From: Enterobacter sp. 10-1
GTDB taxonomy: Bacteria; Pseudomonadota; Gammaproteobacteria; Enterobacterales; Enterobacteriaceae
Assembly (NCBI GenBank): GCA_002270295.1
Contig: NISF01000002.1
Span: 744,001 to 808,000 of the forward strand
DNA length: 64,000 nt
Direction of reading: 5' to 3'
The notes beneath the pieces were generated by a model, which saw only the letters and a program-made list of their open reading frames with translations, ran no database searches and had not been told where the DNA came from. The position numbers were made by a program, and so were the translations under genes. How positions within the stretch are numbered: the stretch's first letter is position 1; each line of letters starts with the position of its first letter. This document shows positions 47,653-62,424 of the stretch, piece after piece.

Positions 47653-48585
47653 TTAACCAAACTCACGCAGGCGCATGGCCAGTTTCTGGAAGAAATTCGC
47701 CTGCCGGGCGTCGCGGTCCTCTTTGCCGGTGATCACCACCGTTGCGGTGGTCCCCGCCGGCCAGATATTCCCCTGCTGCCGATCGAGGCGAATTCGCACC
47801 GGTACGCGCTGCGCCAGGCGCACCCACTCAAGGTTCGAGTCCACGGAGGCCATGCCTTTTGCATCGCTGCTGCTGCTGGCGTTGGTCACCCCGGCGGCAA
47901 TACTGTCAACCGTCCCCTTGATCGTGCGGCTGCTGCCCAGCGGGGTAATCTCCGCCCGGAAGCCCGGACGCACGCCTTCCAGCTTGGTCTCTTCGAGATA
48001 GGCCATCACGTAGAAGGTATCCTGTTTCACCAGCGCCACCGCCGTAGAGCCGCGGGTAATAAATTCACCGCCGTAGACGTTGAGGTTGGTCACCCAGCCG
48101 TCGGCTGGCGCGCGGATAACCGTCCGCTGCAGGTCGAGCTTCGCCAGATCGCGGCTGGCTACCGATTTTGCCAGCTGGTGTTCCACCGTTTGCAGGACGT
48201 TATTGGCCTGATCTATCTCTTCCCGGGACATTGCCTGAACGCCGAGCCGATTACGACGCCCGGCTTCAACGCGTTTTTCCTGGGCCAAAGTTTGATAATA
48301 GGAGACGTCGGCCTCGGCCTCTTCAAGCGCCTTCTGGTAACGCGGTTGGTCAATCACGAATAAAACCTGACCTTGCTTAACCAGCTGGTTATCCTTGATA
48401 TTAACCTGCGAAATCAGCCCCGAGACGTCGGGAGCGATGGCCACGATGTCGGCGCTAAAGCGCGCGTCGCGCGTCCACGGCGATGCGGTGTAGTATACCC
48501 ACGCGCGAAAAATTGCGACAAATGCCAGGATAACCAGTATCACAGTGATTGCGGTACGGAAGATATTTCTTGTTAGTGTTTTCAC
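47653..48585 (-). CDS. aaeA: Aromatic carboxylic acid efflux pump, adaptor subunit AaeA
   Basis: Periplasmic membrane-fusion (HlyD-type) adaptor, 310 residues. It has an N-terminal anchor ([16 protein letters not shown]), a biotinyl-lipoyl-like domain, a coiled coil (about 85-150: [15 protein letters not shown]) and beta-barrel segments. The start is a GTG codon with GAGGTTGAT upstream; no in-frame ATG is near. Between aaeX (7-bp gap) and aaeB. Confidence 0.95.
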   Translation of the reverse strand: MKTLTRNIFRTAITVILVILAFVAIFRAWVYYTASPWTRDARFSADIVAIAPDVSGLISQVNIKDNQLVKQGQVLFVIDQPRYQKALEEAEADVSYYQTLAQEKRVEAGRRNRLGVQAMSREEIDQANNVLQTVEHQLAKSVASRDLAKLDLQRTVIRAPADGWVTNLNVYGGEFITRGSTAVALVKQDTFYVMAYLEETKLEGVRPGFRAEITPLGSSRTIKGTVDSIAAGVTNASSSSDAKGMASVDSNLEWVRLAQRVPVRIRLDRQQGNIWPAGTTATVVITGKEDRDARQANFFQKLAMRLREFG

Positions 48586-48592
48586 ATCAACC

Positions 48593-48796
48593 TCAAACGA
48601 ACAAACGCGATATCAGATAAAAAAGGCAGCAATATAACGCGGTATTAAACAGTGCAGGGTGCCAGACGAAGTCATAGATACCGGTAGGAACCAGCAATCG
48701 GTGCACCAGCCAGAAAATGGCCAGCGATATTAACAGCTCAAAGAAGATCGGCGGAAACGACAAGCCGAAAATCACGATGACAGGAAACAGACTCAT
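48593..48796 (-). CDS. aaeX: Small membrane protein AaeX
   Basis: A 67-residue, very hydrophobic inner-membrane protein with two predicted helices ([20 protein letters not shown] and [15 protein letters not shown]), DUF1656. It is the first gene of aaeXAB. The role is unclear even in E. coli, where it is dispensable for efflux. Confidence 0.93.
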   Translation of the reverse strand: MSLFPVIVIFGLSFPPIFFELLISLAIFWLVHRLLVPTGIYDFVWHPALFNTALYCCLFYLISRLFV

Positions 48797-48893
48797 GATG
48801 ACCTTGATAAGAAGCGTGCAGGTGGTAAGCGTGAAGCATTTATTATGTAGCTAACAATATAGTAACGTAACAATTGCAGCATGATCTATATTA

Positions 48894-48909
48894 TGTGATC
48901 TAAATCACT
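48894..48909. promoter_or_regulatory. CRP-like site in the aaeX-aaeR divergent region
   Basis: TGTGA-TCTAAA-TCACT matches 9 of 10 CRP core bases, 18 bp upstream of the aaeR start. CRP input to this locus is reported for E. coli. The rest of the 131-bp divergent region should carry the AaeR operator, which I could not define. Confidence 0.55.
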
Positions 48910-48927
48910 TTTAAGTCAGAGTGAACA

Positions 48928-49857
48928 ATGGAACGACTAAAACGCATGTCCGTTTTTGCCAAAGTGGTAGAACTGGGTTCATTTACCGCCGCGGCCCGCC
49001 AGCTCCAGATGAGCGTTTCTTCAATCAGCCAGACCGTATCCAGGCTGGAAGATGAGCTGCAGGTAAAGCTGCTCAACCGCAGCACCCGTAGCCTTGCCTT
49101 AACGGAAGCCGGGAAAATTTATTACCAGGGCTGCCGCCGAATGCTGCTTGAAGCCCAGGACGTGCATGAGCAGCTTTACGCGTTTAACAACACGCCCATC
49201 GGCACGCTGCGCGTCGGCTGCTCTTCAACTATGGCACAGAATGTCCTGGCCCATATTACCGCAGGCATGCTCAAAGAGTACCCCGGACTGTCGGTCAATC
49301 TGGTCACCGGGATCCCGGCGCCGGACCTGATTGCCGACGGTCTGGACGTGGTTATTCGCGTCGGCGCGCTGCAGGATTCCAGCCTCTTCTCACGTCGTCT
49401 GGGGTCGATGCCGATGCTGCTCTGTGCGGCAAAGAGCTACCTTCAGCAGGCGGGGATCCCGGAAAAGCCGGCGGATCTCGCCAGCCACTCCTGGCTTGAA
49501 TACAGCGTGCGTCCGGATAACGAATTCGAAATCATCGCCCCGGAAGGGATCTCGACGAAGCTGATCCCCCAGGGGCGCTTCGTCACTAACGATCCGATGA
49601 CCCTGGTGCGCTGGCTGACCGCCGGCGTCGGCGTCGCTTACGTTCCGCTAATGTGGGCGATCGAAGAGATCAACCGCGGGGAGCTGGAGATCCTGCTGCC
49701 AAGCTACCAGTCGGATCCCCGCCCGGTGTACGCGCTGTACACCGAAAAGGACAAGCTGCCGCTGAAGGTACAGGTGTGCATTAACTACCTGACCGAATAT
49801 TTTGTCGAGGTGGCGAAAATTTATCAGGGAATGCACGGCCGCGGGCTCGACCATTAG
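48928..49857 (+). CDS. aaeR: LysR-type regulator AaeR
   Basis: Transcription activator of aaeXAB in response to aromatic carboxylic acids. It has 309 residues with an N-terminal winged HTH (FTAAARQLQMSVSSISQTVSRLEDEL) and a C-terminal periplasmic-binding-protein-like effector domain. Divergent from aaeX, the usual layout for a LysR activator and its target. Confidence 0.95.
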   Translation: MERLKRMSVFAKVVELGSFTAAARQLQMSVSSISQTVSRLEDELQVKLLNRSTRSLALTEAGKIYYQGCRRMLLEAQDVHEQLYAFNNTPIGTLRVGCSSTMAQNVLAHITAGMLKEYPGLSVNLVTGIPAPDLIADGLDVVIRVGALQDSSLFSRRLGSMPMLLCAAKSYLQQAGIPEKPADLASHSWLEYSVRPDNEFEIIAPEGISTKLIPQGRFVTNDPMTLVRWLTAGVGVAYVPLMWAIEEINRGELEILLPSYQSDPRPVYALYTEKDKLPLKVQVCINYLTEYFVEVAKIYQGMHGRGLDH

Positions 49858-49942
49858 CCGGTGGCCGCTGGAGATAACGCGCTGCGGGGTAAGTACAGGA
49901 AAGGTTACGCCTTCGACGAATGCGAAGGCGTATTGAAGAGAC

Positions 49943-51394
<1,452 letters not shown>

Positions 51395-51430
51395 CTACTC
51401 ATTTGTTGCCGCCTGTCAGGCGGAAATAGG

Positions 51431-51553
51431 TACCCTAAATAGTTCAGGTTGCAGAAAGGCGCCAGCTGAGAGTCCTCCGGCAGCACAGAATAACCATGCG
51501 ACCGGGGCGAACAAGCGTAGCCAACGCATCTGTAGCTTGAAATATAACGGGTA
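51431..51553 (+). repeat. ERIC element, 123 bp, between yhdP and tldD
   Basis: The terminal inverted repeats are TACCCTAAATAGTTCAGGTTG and the complement of TAGCTTGAAATATAACGGGTA. The inner ERIC blocks (GCGACCGGGGCGAAC, GCCAACGCAT, AGCTTGAA) are recognisable, though more diverged than in the copy near yhbE. It forms most of the 212-bp tldD-yhdP gap. Confidence 0.85.
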
Positions 51554-51600
51554 TAGAACGCTATATATTGAGAGTGCGATAATTCCCCGCAATCGTCAAA

Positions 51601-54600
51601 TCATTGCTTTTTGTCGCTACGCGCCTGACGCAGCACTTCATTGATTTGCGGCTGATCGATAGGACCAGTGATGCGATAGCGCAGGATAGACACTTTGTTC
51701 CACAGCGGCCCCAGCACCTTACTGGCCGCAAAAACGGCGGCGCCGACGATCGGGTTAATCACAAAGGCCGTCGCCACGCCGACGGTCGCCGAGATTTCCG
51801 GCGCGACAACGGCCTGCAGATCCAGCTGGCGGCGCACGAGGTCCACCGAGCCTTTCATCGCGATATCCGCCTCCAGGCCATCCACCAGCGTATCATCGGT
51901 ATTCATTACGCCATCTTTAATCCATGCCGTGCTGCGGATCGAATCGAAATAGAACCCTTCGCTGAAGGTATCGCTGAAGTCGAAACGCAGTTTACGCAGC
52001 AGCGCGTCCACGCTCAGCAGGCGCAGCAGCTGCCCGGCGTGACCGGTGCTAATGTCGGTAAACTCGCCTTTTCCAAGATGGCTTTTCAGAACCCCGTTAA
52101 GCGAGGCCACATCCGGCTGCCACGGCGGCGCGCGCCAGTGCAGATCGTAGTCGACATCAAACGACGAGCCTTTCACCGGCGTTGATACGCCAAAGAAGCC
52201 GACGAAAGAGTCCGTTTTATTGCCGTGGAGCTTACCTTTCAACGACGTGCGTACGCCGTTTGCCGCATTGACCCACACGCCATCGGCGGTCAGACGGCCG
52301 AAGCCGGTATCCACCAGCCCGTTTGCAAGGGTTAGCTTATCGCCGCTAATCGCGAAGTCGCCGTCGATACGCCCGTATTTTTGCCCCCACAGCCAGCACT
52401 CCGCGCAGCGGAGCTGAAGATCCGGCCAGCCGCGAAAATCGATGCGGCTATCGGCTAAAGGATTGCTGCCGCCCGGCGCCGCATCGCTCTTCTGAGCGGC
52501 GGCCGGGTTGTAGTAGAGGTAGCGAATGGCCGCCAGCCACGGGGCGTTTTGACGCATCGTCAGGGAAGCGTTAATTTCCCGCCCCTGTGCTTCAACCTTC
52601 GAACCACCGGCCTCCGGACGCGAGACAAGGCTAACGTTATTCCAGCTCTGCCCGGCAAAGGTCAGCGACGGCGTTCGCAGGGTAATTCGCTCGGGGAAGA
52701 TGATATTGCTGCTGACCTCATTGGCCGCACCGCCCTGGAACAGAGCCAGCCACTCCGCCCCATCCATCGGCGGCATATTGAGCTCTACGCCAGCCTGCTC
52801 GGGGAGCGGAGAAACGGCCTTGCTGTCGGAGGTTAAAATCGCCCGATCCAGCGTCAGCTTGCGGTTCAGCAGCCAGCGGCTGTTGATGTGGTTTTTGGCG
52901 CCGATGGAGCCGGTCAAATCAAAGCTGTTTAGCCCGCCCGCGACGTTGATTTTCACCGGCAGCGCTTCGCCTGCCGGCTTGTCTACGGGTGTAGGTAAGT
53001 GACTGCTCACATTTTTCAGATCGCCGTTGATATCGACCTTATAGCTTGCGCTGCCGCGATACGGCAGCTCAATCGCCACCTTGCCGTCCCACGGCAAGCT
53101 GCCGCTCAGCGCTCCATCGATAGCTTTCGGCAGCAGGCCGGTTCGCGACGGCTGCCAGCTGGCGTTCATTCCCACATCAACCAGGAAGGCTTTCGGCCCC
53201 TCGGTGGTGGAAAAATTAAGATTCAGCGGCTGATTAAACCAGCTGGCGCTCATCTCCTCGCTTTTCAGATCGCCGTTCACAAAGCTGAACTTACCGCTCA
53301 GGTTGTTTAGCGTCGCATCGATAGGCTTGATAAACAGGCTGTTATTCTTGAGATTCACGTCGCCTTTAGCGGTCGTCAGCTCACCGTCCAGCGGAATGTC
53401 GAGATGTAAGCGAGCGCTCACACCACCATCCAGCTGCAGCTCATCCAGCGCGGCGCCCAGCGTCTCCTTGAGCGGCGTCTCTTTGAAATAAGGGCCAACC
53501 TCTTTGCCCGCACCGTTGATATCCGCGTCGATCAGCAGCTTTTCCCGCGAATAGTCAGGGATCGCCGCATCAAGGTTGCTGGCGGCCACCTTGCCGAGCA
53601 TGACCTTATCGGCCTTCATCCACAGCCCGTTGTTGATAAAGTCGAGGTTGATGTCCAAACCGGTCAGCGCCGGCCAGTCCGGCTGGAAAGCGAAGGTGGC
53701 ATTGGTCAGCGGTACGGAAACCTGGAACTGGCCTTCGTTGTGCAGATAGGGGAACAGGTGCGGGTTGCCGCCGTAAACCAGCGTGGCATCGGTGGACTGG
53801 CCGCCTTGAATCGCGCCGCTGAGGTAGTCCACCAGCTCTTTGCCCATCAGGTTTTCCGGGAAATAGCGCCACGCCTGACCGCCGTCATTGGTGCTGATCC
53901 CTGCCAGAATGCCCAGCCACGGCTCATCACCCTGCGGCTGTAAATAGCGGAAACCGCCCCGGGCACGCACGCCGGTTGCCTGGACGTCAATATTGCGCCC
54001 GTCGAGCATAAAGCCCTTTTCATTTTTCACCCAGCTAAGGGTCGCGTCGCCCTGAGCGATTTCCAGCGGCGCGCGAAATACCGTTTCATAGGGCATTTTC
54101 GCCTGCGTCATGCTGGCATGCAGGGAGCCGTTCTCTACGCTCCCGGCGACGCTGCCGGAGAAATGCTCCACGCCGGGCAGCAGCTTCCACTGCTTCCACG
54201 AGAAATCGCTCCAGCTGGCCTGGAAGCGGGATTCTTCCGCCGCCTGCAGCGGGATATCCAGCGCCAGAAGATTAATTTTGCCGTTTGGCTGGGTGGTACG
54301 CCAGATTTCGCCGAGCGCAGGCGCCAGCTTATCGGCAAAAGGCTGTAGCCCGGTCAGACCGTTCAGCTCAAGGTTGCTCGCGCGGATACGCAGCTCGTCG
54401 CTCCGGGAATGGCCGTCCCCGCCAACGTCCTGCGCCGGGATCCACGCCATCGCCAGCGCCCCGCGAGGCCAGGACTTGCCATCAATAGAGATTCGCGTAT
54501 CGGGGATGTGGAAGCCCCAGCTCTGCTTATCGCGGAAGATGTGCGCCGTCAGGTTATCCACCGCCAGCCGATGGGGCTGCGTATCCCCCTGCCAGCTGGC

Positions 54601-55401
54601 GCCGCCTTTTTTCAGCCACACGTCGCCGCCGGCGATATCGCCTTTGTCGATACTCATCCAGCCTTCAAGGCTAAAACGCGCGCTTTGCAGGGCGATATTG
54701 TCCTGCATCCAGCGGCCCAGCCACGGCTTCACGTCAATATCATCCGCCTGCAGCCATACGCGCCCCTGGTTCAACAGGCCGTTTTCATCACGCAGATCCA
54801 TCCGCACCTTCATCACCCCGTGCTGGCCGTTCAGGCTGGAAAGGCTCAGCTCGCCTTCCGCGCGATGGCGATTTTTACCGTTCAGCCAGGTAAGCTGCGG
54901 AATGGCCAGCTCGGCGCGCTGGCCGGAGAGGGTCACGAAGCTCAGGTGGCTGTCGCGGAGAATGAAGTGATCGAACTGGCGCAGGAACAGATCGCCGATA
55001 TGGTCGGTTTTCAGGCTCTCGCCGCCATCGTTGGTCTGGATCGGCGTGTTGGTGTGGATTTTTAACTGCCAGAAGGTGAGATCGCGAAACTGCCAGCGCA
55101 TGTGAAGCAGGCTTTGCCATACGTCCAGCGCGAGGGTGACGCGTTTAACCGACAGCTCGCCGCCATCTTTGAGGCCGGCTTTCACATCGCGGACGTCCAG
55201 CGTGGGGCCAAAATTCTGCCAGCTGGCGCTCAGCCGTGAAGCATCGACCGGAGAGCCGGAGATCGCGGAGATTTTCTCCAGCAGCTGGGGACGCCATGCG
55301 TCAAGCTGCGGCAACACGAGACGCAGACCGCTCACCAGCAGTGCGATGACAACAATCAATGTTGCCACGGTGAGCAGTAATATCCCGGGCAGTCGCCTCA
55401 C
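51601..55401 (-). CDS. yhdP: AsmA-like phospholipid-transport protein YhdP
   Basis: Very large inner-membrane-anchored periplasmic protein of the AsmA/TamB-like group; with TamB and YdbH it moves phospholipids to the outer membrane in E. coli. It has 1266 residues, the E. coli length. There is one N-terminal transmembrane helix (LPGILLLTVATLIVVIALLV), then a long beta-groove region (DUF3971) and a C-terminal AsmA-like domain. The start is GTG with AAGGAGAGATGC upstream. Between rng and tldD. Confidence 0.96.
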   Translation of the reverse strand: MRRLPGILLLTVATLIVVIALLVSGLRLVLPQLDAWRPQLLEKISAISGSPVDASRLSASWQNFGPTLDVRDVKAGLKDGGELSVKRVTLALDVWQSLLHMRWQFRDLTFWQLKIHTNTPIQTNDGGESLKTDHIGDLFLRQFDHFILRDSHLSFVTLSGQRAELAIPQLTWLNGKNRHRAEGELSLSSLNGQHGVMKVRMDLRDENGLLNQGRVWLQADDIDVKPWLGRWMQDNIALQSARFSLEGWMSIDKGDIAGGDVWLKKGGASWQGDTQPHRLAVDNLTAHIFRDKQSWGFHIPDTRISIDGKSWPRGALAMAWIPAQDVGGDGHSRSDELRIRASNLELNGLTGLQPFADKLAPALGEIWRTTQPNGKINLLALDIPLQAAEESRFQASWSDFSWKQWKLLPGVEHFSGSVAGSVENGSLHASMTQAKMPYETVFRAPLEIAQGDATLSWVKNEKGFMLDGRNIDVQATGVRARGGFRYLQPQGDEPWLGILAGISTNDGGQAWRYFPENLMGKELVDYLSGAIQGGQSTDATLVYGGNPHLFPYLHNEGQFQVSVPLTNATFAFQPDWPALTGLDINLDFINNGLWMKADKVMLGKVAASNLDAAIPDYSREKLLIDADINGAGKEVGPYFKETPLKETLGAALDELQLDGGVSARLHLDIPLDGELTTAKGDVNLKNNSLFIKPIDATLNNLSGKFSFVNGDLKSEEMSASWFNQPLNLNFSTTEGPKAFLVDVGMNASWQPSRTGLLPKAIDGALSGSLPWDGKVAIELPYRGSASYKVDINGDLKNVSSHLPTPVDKPAGEALPVKINVAGGLNSFDLTGSIGAKNHINSRWLLNRKLTLDRAILTSDSKAVSPLPEQAGVELNMPPMDGAEWLALFQGGAANEVSSNIIFPERITLRTPSLTFAGQSWNNVSLVSRPEAGGSKVEAQGREINASLTMRQNAPWLAAIRYLYYNPAAAQKSDAAPGGSNPLADSRIDFRGWPDLQLRCAECWLWGQKYGRIDGDFAISGDKLTLANGLVDTGFGRLTADGVWVNAANGVRTSLKGKLHGNKTDSFVGFFGVSTPVKGSSFDVDYDLHWRAPPWQPDVASLNGVLKSHLGKGEFTDISTGHAGQLLRLLSVDALLRKLRFDFSDTFSEGFYFDSIRSTAWIKDGVMNTDDTLVDGLEADIAMKGSVDLVRRQLDLQAVVAPEISATVGVATAFVINPIVGAAVFAASKVLGPLWNKVSILRYRITGPIDQPQINEVLRQARSDKKQ

Positions 55402-55524
55402 GCATCTCTCCTTGTCAAACTATTACACCTCATCCTTCAGCTGCCCCTCAGCGCTGCGTTCATTCGTGCCGGCCGGCCAACGCATCACCGCGCCCGAAAG
55501 GCTGAACGAGGGCAACCCAGATGA

Positions 55525-56994
55525 TTACATCATCACCACATCAAACTGCTCTTGATTATAGAGCGGTTCAATTTGCACTTTGACCTGTTTACCGACAAAG
55601 ATTTCGACTTCCGCCAGCGCGTGCGACTCTTCCCCTTTCAGGGTTTCCGCGACGGCAGGAGAAGCATAGACCAGGAAACGATCCGAGTCGTAGGCATGAT
55701 GTACGCGCACGATCTCGCGCATGATTTCATAACATACCGTTTCAACCGATTTTACCGTGCCGCGACCGTGGCAGGTCGGGCAGTCTTTACACAGCACGTG
55801 CTCCACGCTTTCACGGGTGCGCTTACGGGTCATCTCCACCAGCCCAAGCTGGGAGAAGCCGTTGATGCTGGTTTTAACCCGATCCTTATTCAGCGCCTGC
55901 TCCAGCGAATGCAGCACTCGGCGGCGGTGATCTTCATTATTCATATCAATGAAATCAATGATAATAATCCCGCCGAGGTTACGCAGCCGCAGCTGGCGGG
56001 CAATCGCCTGGGTCGCCTCAATGTTGGTATTGAAGATAGTATCGTCAAGGTTGCGGTGGCCGACGAAGGCCCCGGTGTTGATATCGACGGTGGTCATCGC
56101 TTCGGTCTGATCGATAACCAGATAGCCGCCGGACTTCAGCTCCACTTTACGCTCCAGCGCGCGCTGAATTTCGTTCTCCACGTCAAAGAGATCGAAGATC
56201 GGCTGGCGGCCGCTGTAATGCTCGAGCTTGCTGGTCATCTCCGGCATATATTCGGCGGTGAACTCCAGCAGCGATTCGTAGGTCAGGCGAGAGTCGACGC
56301 GAATGCGGTCAAGATGGGCATCGGCAAAATCACGCAGCACGCGCTGAGCCAGCGCCAGTTCGCCGTACATCTGATAGCGGGTCTGCTGGCGTTTCTTACG
56401 CTCCATCACCTTCGTCCAGACGCGCTTGAGGTAGGCGGCATCGGCGGCCATTTCCTGCTCGTGTACGCCTTCAGCCGCCGTACGGATGATAAATCCGCCC
56501 TGCTCATCGCAGTAGTCGGCGACAACTTTCTTCAGCCGCTCGCGCTCCGCTTCGCTCTCTATACGCTGGGAAACCCCAACGTGCGAGGCCCCTGGCATAA
56601 ACACCAGATAGCGGGAAGGGATGGTGATATCGGTTGTCAGACGGGCGCCCTTCGTGCCAAGGGGATCTTTCACCACCTGTACCATCAGGTCCTGGCCCTG
56701 ACGCACCAGCTCGGAAATATCGCGCACGGTGAACTGCTTTTGCTCTTCCCCGGCGACGCACTCGGTATGCGGCATAATGTCCGAAGCGTGCAGAAATGCG
56801 GCCTTGTCCAGACCAATATCTACAAAAGCCGCCTGCATCCCCGGCAGCACCCGACTGACACGACCTTTGTAGATATTGCCTACGATCCCACGCCGCGCTT
56901 CGCGCTCAATATGAATTTCCTGCAGAATACCGCCATCAATGTACGCGACGCGCGTTTCCGATGGCGTTACGTTAACTAATAATTCAGCCGTCAT
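55525..56994 (-). CDS. rng: Ribonuclease G
   Basis: Endoribonuclease related to the N-terminal half of RNase E. It matures the 5' end of 16S rRNA and cleaves some mRNAs. It has 489 residues with an S1 domain (GNIYKGRVSRVLPGMQAAFVDIG), the DNase-I-like active site (TVDINTGAFVG; IIIIDFIDM) and the zinc-link cysteines CKDCPTCHGRG. It starts 2 bp after yhdE in the mre transcript. Confidence 0.97.
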   Translation of the reverse strand: MTAELLVNVTPSETRVAYIDGGILQEIHIEREARRGIVGNIYKGRVSRVLPGMQAAFVDIGLDKAAFLHASDIMPHTECVAGEEQKQFTVRDISELVRQGQDLMVQVVKDPLGTKGARLTTDITIPSRYLVFMPGASHVGVSQRIESEAERERLKKVVADYCDEQGGFIIRTAAEGVHEQEMAADAAYLKRVWTKVMERKKRQQTRYQMYGELALAQRVLRDFADAHLDRIRVDSRLTYESLLEFTAEYMPEMTSKLEHYSGRQPIFDLFDVENEIQRALERKVELKSGGYLVIDQTEAMTTVDINTGAFVGHRNLDDTIFNTNIEATQAIARQLRLRNLGGIIIIDFIDMNNEDHRRRVLHSLEQALNKDRVKTSINGFSQLGLVEMTRKRTRESVEHVLCKDCPTCHGRGTVKSVETVCYEIMREIVRVHHAYDSDRFLVYASPAVAETLKGEESHALAEVEIFVGKQVKVQIEPLYNQEQFDVVMM

Positions 56995-56996
56995 CT

Positions 56997-57578
56997 TTAT
57001 CCCTTTTCTTCACGTAGTGAGTTAAAGTTACTCAGCAACTCATACGTTTCTACCAGCGGTAAGCCGACTACGGCGTGATAGCTGCCATTAATCTTCCTAA
57101 CAAAACAGCCACCCAGCCCTTGAATACCGTATGCACCTGCTTTATCTAAAGGTTCGCCGCTGGCGACGTAGCCGGCGATATCCTGCTCGCTCAGCAGGCG
57201 GAAGGTCACCTCCGTTATCACCAGACAGTCCAGCGCCTGCTGCTTATCCGCCAGGGCAACCGCCGTCATAACCTGATGCGTTTTTCCGGAAAGCATCTGC
57301 AGCATCTCTGCGGCGTGCCCGGCATCGCGCGGTTTTTCCAGCACTTCGCCGTTAAGGATGACAATGGTGTCCGCCCCCAGCACCGGCAGATCGCGTGATG
57401 CCAGCACAACGCCTGCCTGCGCTTTTTCCCGCGCCAGGCGAGTCACGTAATGCTGAGCGCTCTCCTGCGGCTGGCGTCGCTCCTCAATACCAGGAACCAC
57501 GCGCTCAAAAGAGAGCCCCATCTGAGTCAACAGCTCCTGTCGACGTGGAGAACCTGAAGCAAGATACAGAGTTGTCAT
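56997..57578 (-). CDS. yhdE: Maf-family nucleotide pyrophosphatase YhdE
   Basis: Hydrolyses dTTP, UTP and modified nucleotides; overexpression blocks septum formation. The 193-residue form starts [20 protein letters not shown]. The Maf signature [10 protein letters not shown], the catalytic GADTIV and the [12 protein letters not shown] segment are intact. The frame is open seven codons further, but AAGGTTGAT places the start here. It lies 7 bp after mreD. Confidence 0.95.
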   Translation of the reverse strand: MTTLYLASGSPRRQELLTQMGLSFERVVPGIEERRQPQESAQHYVTRLAREKAQAGVVLASRDLPVLGADTIVILNGEVLEKPRDAGHAAEMLQMLSGKTHQVMTAVALADKQQALDCLVITEVTFRLLSEQDIAGYVASGEPLDKAGAYGIQGLGGCFVRKINGSYHAVVGLPLVETYELLSNFNSLREEKG

Positions 57579-57585
57579 ATCAACC

Positions 57586-59066
<1,481 letters not shown>

Positions 59067-59135
59067 AGGCTATGCGTATTCTCGTGTCAGTTAAGACCGG
59101 GGGCAGCCCTTGAGCCGCCCCAGACCTTCGGCTGA

Positions 59136-60483
<1,348 letters not shown>

Positions 60484-62424
60484 TCAAACCGAGTATCTTT
60501 GCGAATATTTTTTCACATTTGTGTCAAGTGGCTGTGAGGCGGCAAAAAATTCCCCCTGGCCACCGGTAACACCGCATTGAGACAGGACCTGCCACTCGCT
60601 ACGACTGCGTACTCCGGTTGCAAAAACCTGGACCGGCATACCCTTGCAGGCCTCTACCAGACTCTGAACCAGCAGTTGGTTCTCACTGCGTTTTTCAATA
60701 TTACGCGACAGTCCCGGGTGTAGCTTGATAACTTCGACGTCCAACTGCTTGATCCAGCTGGTTCCAACCAGCGTCAATCCGGCCTGAACAACGGCGACTC
60801 GTATACCTAAAGCGTTAACCAGCCGCATAACCGGCTGCAGGCGGCCGATATATTGACAAACATCTGCCTCTGCAAGTTCAAAAATAATGCGCTGACGTTG
60901 CGATTTTTCACATTGCATCAAAGTATCGCGCAGCCAGCGCTGGAATCGAGGACGGATCAGCGATTCCACCGTCACCTGTAAAGCGAGGTTTTCGTCCGGC
61001 CAGAAGCCTAAAAACGGCAGCAGCCGCGTGATCTGCAGGCGGTCATACTCTTCCGCCAGGCCAAACTGCTGCACCATCGGCATATATTCCGCCGCAATCA
61101 CCTCTTCCGTGCCGTCGTACAGGCGGGACATCAGCTCACGGTGATGGACGCGACCGTCGCGATTCACCGCCGGTTTCTGATATAACCGCGGCCCGCCGCG
61201 GCTTAGCATCTGTTCAATCAGGGTACGCCAGCGCACGTTGCCGCGCCCTTTCTCCGGCAGCGAATCGTCATAAACCGCCCAGCTATTGCTCCCCTGCAGG
61301 ACCGCGTTGCGCGTTGCGGCTTCCGCGCGCTCCATCACCTGAGCCGTCGTCTGCCCGCTGCGGAAGGCGCAAATACCGATATGCATCATGTCATCGCGGT
61401 CAAGGATGCGCGTGGGCGGCAGCGCGTCCATAGCCTTCAGCAGCAGCCCGGCGATGCTGTCCGCCTCCTTCAGGGTGCGGTGCGGCAGCAGGACGGCAAA
61501 ATCGCTGCGGTGATAGCGCGCCAGCAGCGCCCCGGGATAACGCATAATAAAAGTAGAAAGCAGGTTGATAAGCGTGAAGTAATGCTCCTCCGCTGCGGCG
61601 CGGCCCCAGTTATCGCGCAGCAAATCGAACTCCGGCAGGCGGATCATCATCACAATGCCGTATGAGCCGACTTTTTCCTGATCTTCCAGCAGCGTGGCGA
61701 GCTGGTTATCGAAAAACAGACGGTTATTGAGCCCGGTTTTGGTGTCCTGAGCGGCATAGGAGCGAATAAGCGTATCCATACGGCTTCGCTGATCGCTGGC
61801 AAACTGCAGTTCTGATAGCAGCATATCCAGCGCGCTGCTGGTGCTCACCGGCCACTCGTGCACCGATCCCCGCACCTGAGGCCCGCGCTCGCCGTTAAGG
61901 ATCCTTGTCGCCCGCAGCTCCAGCAGCTCCTGCCCTGACAGCTGACGGCGGATCCAGCGAACGGAAAAAAAGATCATCAGCACCATAAAGCCAATGGCAA
62001 CGGAAAGCGGTGCGGTTATGTGCAGCGAGCGGAAGTAGTTGACCATCGGGTCCAGATAGACCAGATGAAGCGTCATGCCGGGGTGTTTTAGCGACGGGAC
62101 CGTGATTTCCCGAAACTGGTTATTGCTGCCCAGCGGACGGTAGCTGTCGCTACGCGAGTGGCTGTACACCGATTTGCCGTTAAGCAGAAAATCAACCTGC
62201 ACAACATCTACCGGCGTCATCAGCTCATCCATCTGCGGTTCGAGCCGGGCAAAGGATGAAGAGATCAGGCGGTTATCCAGCACGGTCGCCACGGCCTGGA
62301 CGCGGTTCTCCATTTTTTGCTGAATACCGTTATAAAAACTCAGCGACGCGCCGATAAGCGTGACAAAGATAGTCAGGCTGGTTAGCAGCGTGAAAAATGC
62401 TGAGAATTTCGTCGTTAATCGCAT
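60484..62424 (-). CDS. csrD: RNase E specificity factor CsrD
   Basis: Membrane regulator that targets the sRNAs CsrB and CsrC for RNase E decay. It has 646 residues: two transmembrane helices (about 10-30 and 135-157) flanking a periplasmic region, a HAMP-like linker, a degenerate GGDEF domain (HRSDF in place of GGDEF) and a degenerate EAL domain (HRELMSRL in place of EAL). The lost catalytic motifs agree with its known lack of cyclic-di-GMP turnover. Confidence 0.95.
   Translation of the reverse strand: MRLTTKFSAFFTLLTSLTIFVTLIGASLSFYNGIQQKMENRVQAVATVLDNRLISSSFARLEPQMDELMTPVDVVQVDFLLNGKSVYSHSRSDSYRPLGSNNQFREITVPSLKHPGMTLHLVYLDPMVNYFRSLHITAPLSVAIGFMVLMIFFSVRWIRRQLSGQELLELRATRILNGERGPQVRGSVHEWPVSTSSALDMLLSELQFASDQRSRMDTLIRSYAAQDTKTGLNNRLFFDNQLATLLEDQEKVGSYGIVMMIRLPEFDLLRDNWGRAAAEEHYFTLINLLSTFIMRYPGALLARYHRSDFAVLLPHRTLKEADSIAGLLLKAMDALPPTRILDRDDMMHIGICAFRSGQTTAQVMERAEAATRNAVLQGSNSWAVYDDSLPEKGRGNVRWRTLIEQMLSRGGPRLYQKPAVNRDGRVHHRELMSRLYDGTEEVIAAEYMPMVQQFGLAEEYDRLQITRLLPFLGFWPDENLALQVTVESLIRPRFQRWLRDTLMQCEKSQRQRIIFELAEADVCQYIGRLQPVMRLVNALGIRVAVVQAGLTLVGTSWIKQLDVEVIKLHPGLSRNIEKRSENQLLVQSLVEACKGMPVQVFATGVRSRSEWQVLSQCGVTGGQGEFFAASQPLDTNVKKYSQRYSV

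Noticed and set aside
55552-56979. A 475-codon open frame antisense to rng
   Set aside because: It exactly shadows rng; the codon bias of a GC-rich gene leaves the opposite frame open. No recognisable domain or ribosome-binding site.
60484-62424. csrD as an active cyclic-di-GMP enzyme
   Set aside because: The GGDEF and EAL catalytic motifs are both degenerate, matching the known non-enzymatic role.
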